A stretch of 6,078 nt of DNA from assembly GCA_017629325.1 (NCBI GenBank), contig JAGBXL010000087.1:1-6078 (forward strand). Direction: 5' to 3'. The first letter of the stretch is position 1; every line of letters starts with the position of its first letter. Positions 5,153 to 6,078 of the stretch are shown piece by piece. This DNA is from Clostridia bacterium (GTDB lineage Bacteria > Bacillota > Clostridia > UMGS1810). The position numbers and the translations under genes are program-made. The notes under the pieces are model-generated. The model was given only the letters and a program-made list of their open reading frames with translations. It did not search any database and had not been told where the DNA came from.

Positions 5153-5180
5153 GCCAGTATTCCCAAAAGCTTTGCCTGGC
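5153..5180. repeat. Short GC-containing inverted repeat
   Basis: GCCAG (5153-5157) and CTGGC (5176-5180) are exact complements flanking an 18-base interior that holds the palindrome AAAGCTTT (5167-5174). No U-tract follows. It is the only GC-rich dyad in this spacer; its role is unknown. Confidence 0.35.
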
Positions 5181-5213
5181 AAAAATATCTTATATAATAT
5201 ATATGGTTATATC

Positions 5214-5232
5214 TTATTGCAATTTGCAATAA
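5214..5232. promoter_or_regulatory. Perfect 19-bp dyad, operator-like
   Basis: TTATTGCAA (5214-5222) is mirrored exactly as TTGCAATAA (5224-5232) around a central T. A 9-bp perfect palindrome with an odd centre is the usual shape of a binding site for a dimeric repressor or initiator protein. It sits about 100 bp upstream of the second strong promoter and 15 bp downstream of a TATAAT-like hexamer at 5193-5198. Function is inferred from shape only. Confidence 0.5.
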
Positions 5233-5233
5233 A

Positions 5234-5266
5234 CAATTAATTATTTCAATCATTAATAATTCATTG
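5234..5266. repeat. Second AT-rich dyad next to the 19-bp dyad
   Basis: CAATTAATTATT (5234-5245) and AATAATTCATTG (5255-5266) are 12-base inverted arms with a single mismatch and a 9-base spacer (TTCAATCAT). It starts two bases after the 19-bp dyad, and CAAT/ATTG words recur through both. The pair could form part of an operator array or a replication origin. Confidence 0.45.
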
Positions 5267-5300
5267 TGTATATTTGTTTAAATTTTGCTAATTATAACAT

Positions 5301-5364
5301 TGTGGTAAAAAAATAAAAAATTTTTCAAAAACCTATTTACAAATGCAAAACAATATGATATAAT
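5301..5364 (+). promoter_or_regulatory. Strong sigma-A promoter with upstream A/T tracts for the DUF7192-like gene
   Basis: TTTACA (5336-5341) and TATAAT (5359-5364) are 17 bases apart, with a TGA extended -10 (5356-5358). The first hexamer has one mismatch; the second is perfect. Phased A and T tracts at 5307-5330 directly upstream resemble an UP element that contacts the RNA polymerase alpha subunits. The words TGATATAATG are identical to those in the recA promoter at 589-598, so both units are probably read by the same host holoenzyme at the same stage. The leader to the ATG is about 35 bases. Confidence 0.82.
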
Positions 5365-5406
5365 GTAAACATAAACTAAAAGAAATCCTTAGTGGAGGTA
5401 TTAAAA

Positions 5407-6078
5407 ATGAGATATTTACCAGATGTAAACACAGGCAAAGAGATATGGAAAATGGTTGAGTTTGATAGCTTAAATGATTTCGTGAGCTATATAACAACAA
5501 CACCGATTAACAAGTCTTTTAAGCAGAATCGCAAAAATGATTTATCATCTGAAAAACCGAACAAAAAGAACTGGAGCGGTACAGATTCTTTTCAGGATGC
5601 AGTTGACCTTATGAGAAATGGTTGGAGCATTGGTGCTAAAAGATTAGAGCAATCTTTGAAAGTTTCGCAAAACAGCATGCAGGTAAAAACTGAAGCAAAG
5701 CAGATTCTTTCAATGTGTGGCTACCAGGCAGTTGTTCCTCTTTATTTGAACGGTGTTCCTAATAATATGATAAATAAAAAACTTACACCTGTGAAGCAAA
5801 AGGTTATTACTATAAATAAAGCATTATCTGCTTCAAACTCTGTATCATCAAAAACACTTGAGGATGAATCTGTTAAGTGCTTTCAGATAATAAAAAAGAT
5901 TGAAGAAAGCGGCATACGAATAAATTTAAACCTTGTAATTAGTACAGGACATGTATGTGTTAAAATTAGGCTTAAGTCCGCAAATGAAAGACTTAATGTT
6001 TCAAAGCTGGCTTTTCCTCTTGTTCACGTTTCGATGTTCAGACGCTTATACTTTAAATTTATTGAAGTATTTCCGACA
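5407..6078 (+). CDS. DUF7192-like phage protein (3' end outside window)
   Basis: The frame is open from ATG 5407 to the window edge (224 residues) with no stop. GGAGG at 5394-5398, 8 bases before the ATG, fixes the start. The pattern resembles the phage family I know as DUF7192: a short lead-in with W14 and FDSLNDFVSYI (19-29), then WSGTDSFQDAVDLMRNGW (56-73), matching 'F.Gt.SfeeAl.la..Gw..G', then PLYLNGVPNNM (111-121), a run of beta/alpha segments with KIEESGIRINLNLVI (164-178), and FPLVHVSMFRRLYFKFIE (203-220) near the end. Such proteins are found in many phages of Firmicutes and Actinobacteria, and I know of no established function. There is no signal peptide or membrane helix. It is transcribed from its own strong promoter behind a complex control region, which suggests high or separately timed expression. 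The family name is recalled from memory and is the least certain part. Confidence 0.75.
   Translation, partial: MRYLPDVNTGKEIWKMVEFDSLNDFVSYITTTPINKSFKQNRKNDLSSEKPNKKNWSGTDSFQDAVDLMRNGWSIGAKRLEQSLKVSQNSMQVKTEAKQILSMCGYQAVVPLYLNGVPNNMINKKLTPVKQKVITINKALSASNSVSSKTLEDESVKCFQIIKKIEESGIRINLNLVISTGHVCVKIRLKSANERLNVSKLAFPLVHVSMFRRLYFKFIEVFPT

Noticed and set aside
5171..5198. Additional promoter with TATAAT at 5193-5198
   Set aside because: The -10 is perfect, but no convincing -35 lies at 16-18 bases (only TTTGCC or TTGCCT at short spacing), and TATAAT arises easily by chance in this AT-rich stretch.

Overview
The window reads as part of the replication and recombination region of a bacteriophage or prophage of a low-GC Firmicute, most likely a Clostridia-type host. 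Supporting this are the AT-rich composition, strong GGAGG Shine-Dalgarno sites, consensus sigma-A promoters with extended -10 elements, overlapping stop/start codons, all genes on the plus strand, and a set of proteins typical of large phages: a DnaE-type polymerase, a short RecA, a dCMP deaminase, a Cas4/RecB-like nuclease, a RuvC-like resolvase and a DUF7192-like protein. A conjugative element is possible but fits less well.

Layout. Positions 1-564 hold the C-terminal end of a DNA polymerase III alpha subunit (DnaE type). A near-perfect promoter follows at once (569-597), then a leader with a GC-rich hairpin (about 629-655). Next comes a tightly packed, overlapping operon (678-4043): recA, a 102-residue unknown gene, a GTG-started dCMP deaminase, a divergent relative of 8-oxoguanine DNA glycosylases (OGG1/HhH-GPD fold), and a PD-(D/E)XK nuclease with cysteines placed as in Fe-S Cas4-like enzymes. 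Positions 4044-4170 are non-coding and can fold into one long RNA rod. A zinc-knuckle RuvC-like resolvase (4171-4860) and a small Cys-rich charged protein (4869-5084) follow. Positions 5085-5406 are a non-coding, very AT-rich control region with a weak terminator, several inverted repeats and a second strong promoter. This promoter drives a DUF7192-like phage gene that runs off the window end.

How the genes fit together (inference). The nuclease could resect ends, RecA could pair and exchange strands, RuvC could resolve the branched products, and DnaE could copy DNA: a recombination-dependent replication kit. The dCMP deaminase would feed dTTP synthesis.

The least expected item is the OGG1-like protein. 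It keeps the two-domain fold signature and the catalytic lysine, but it appears to have lost the helix-hairpin-helix glycines, the catalytic aspartate and the residues that read 8-oxoguanine. It is therefore either a glycosylase with new chemistry or specificity, or a DNA-binding pseudoenzyme.
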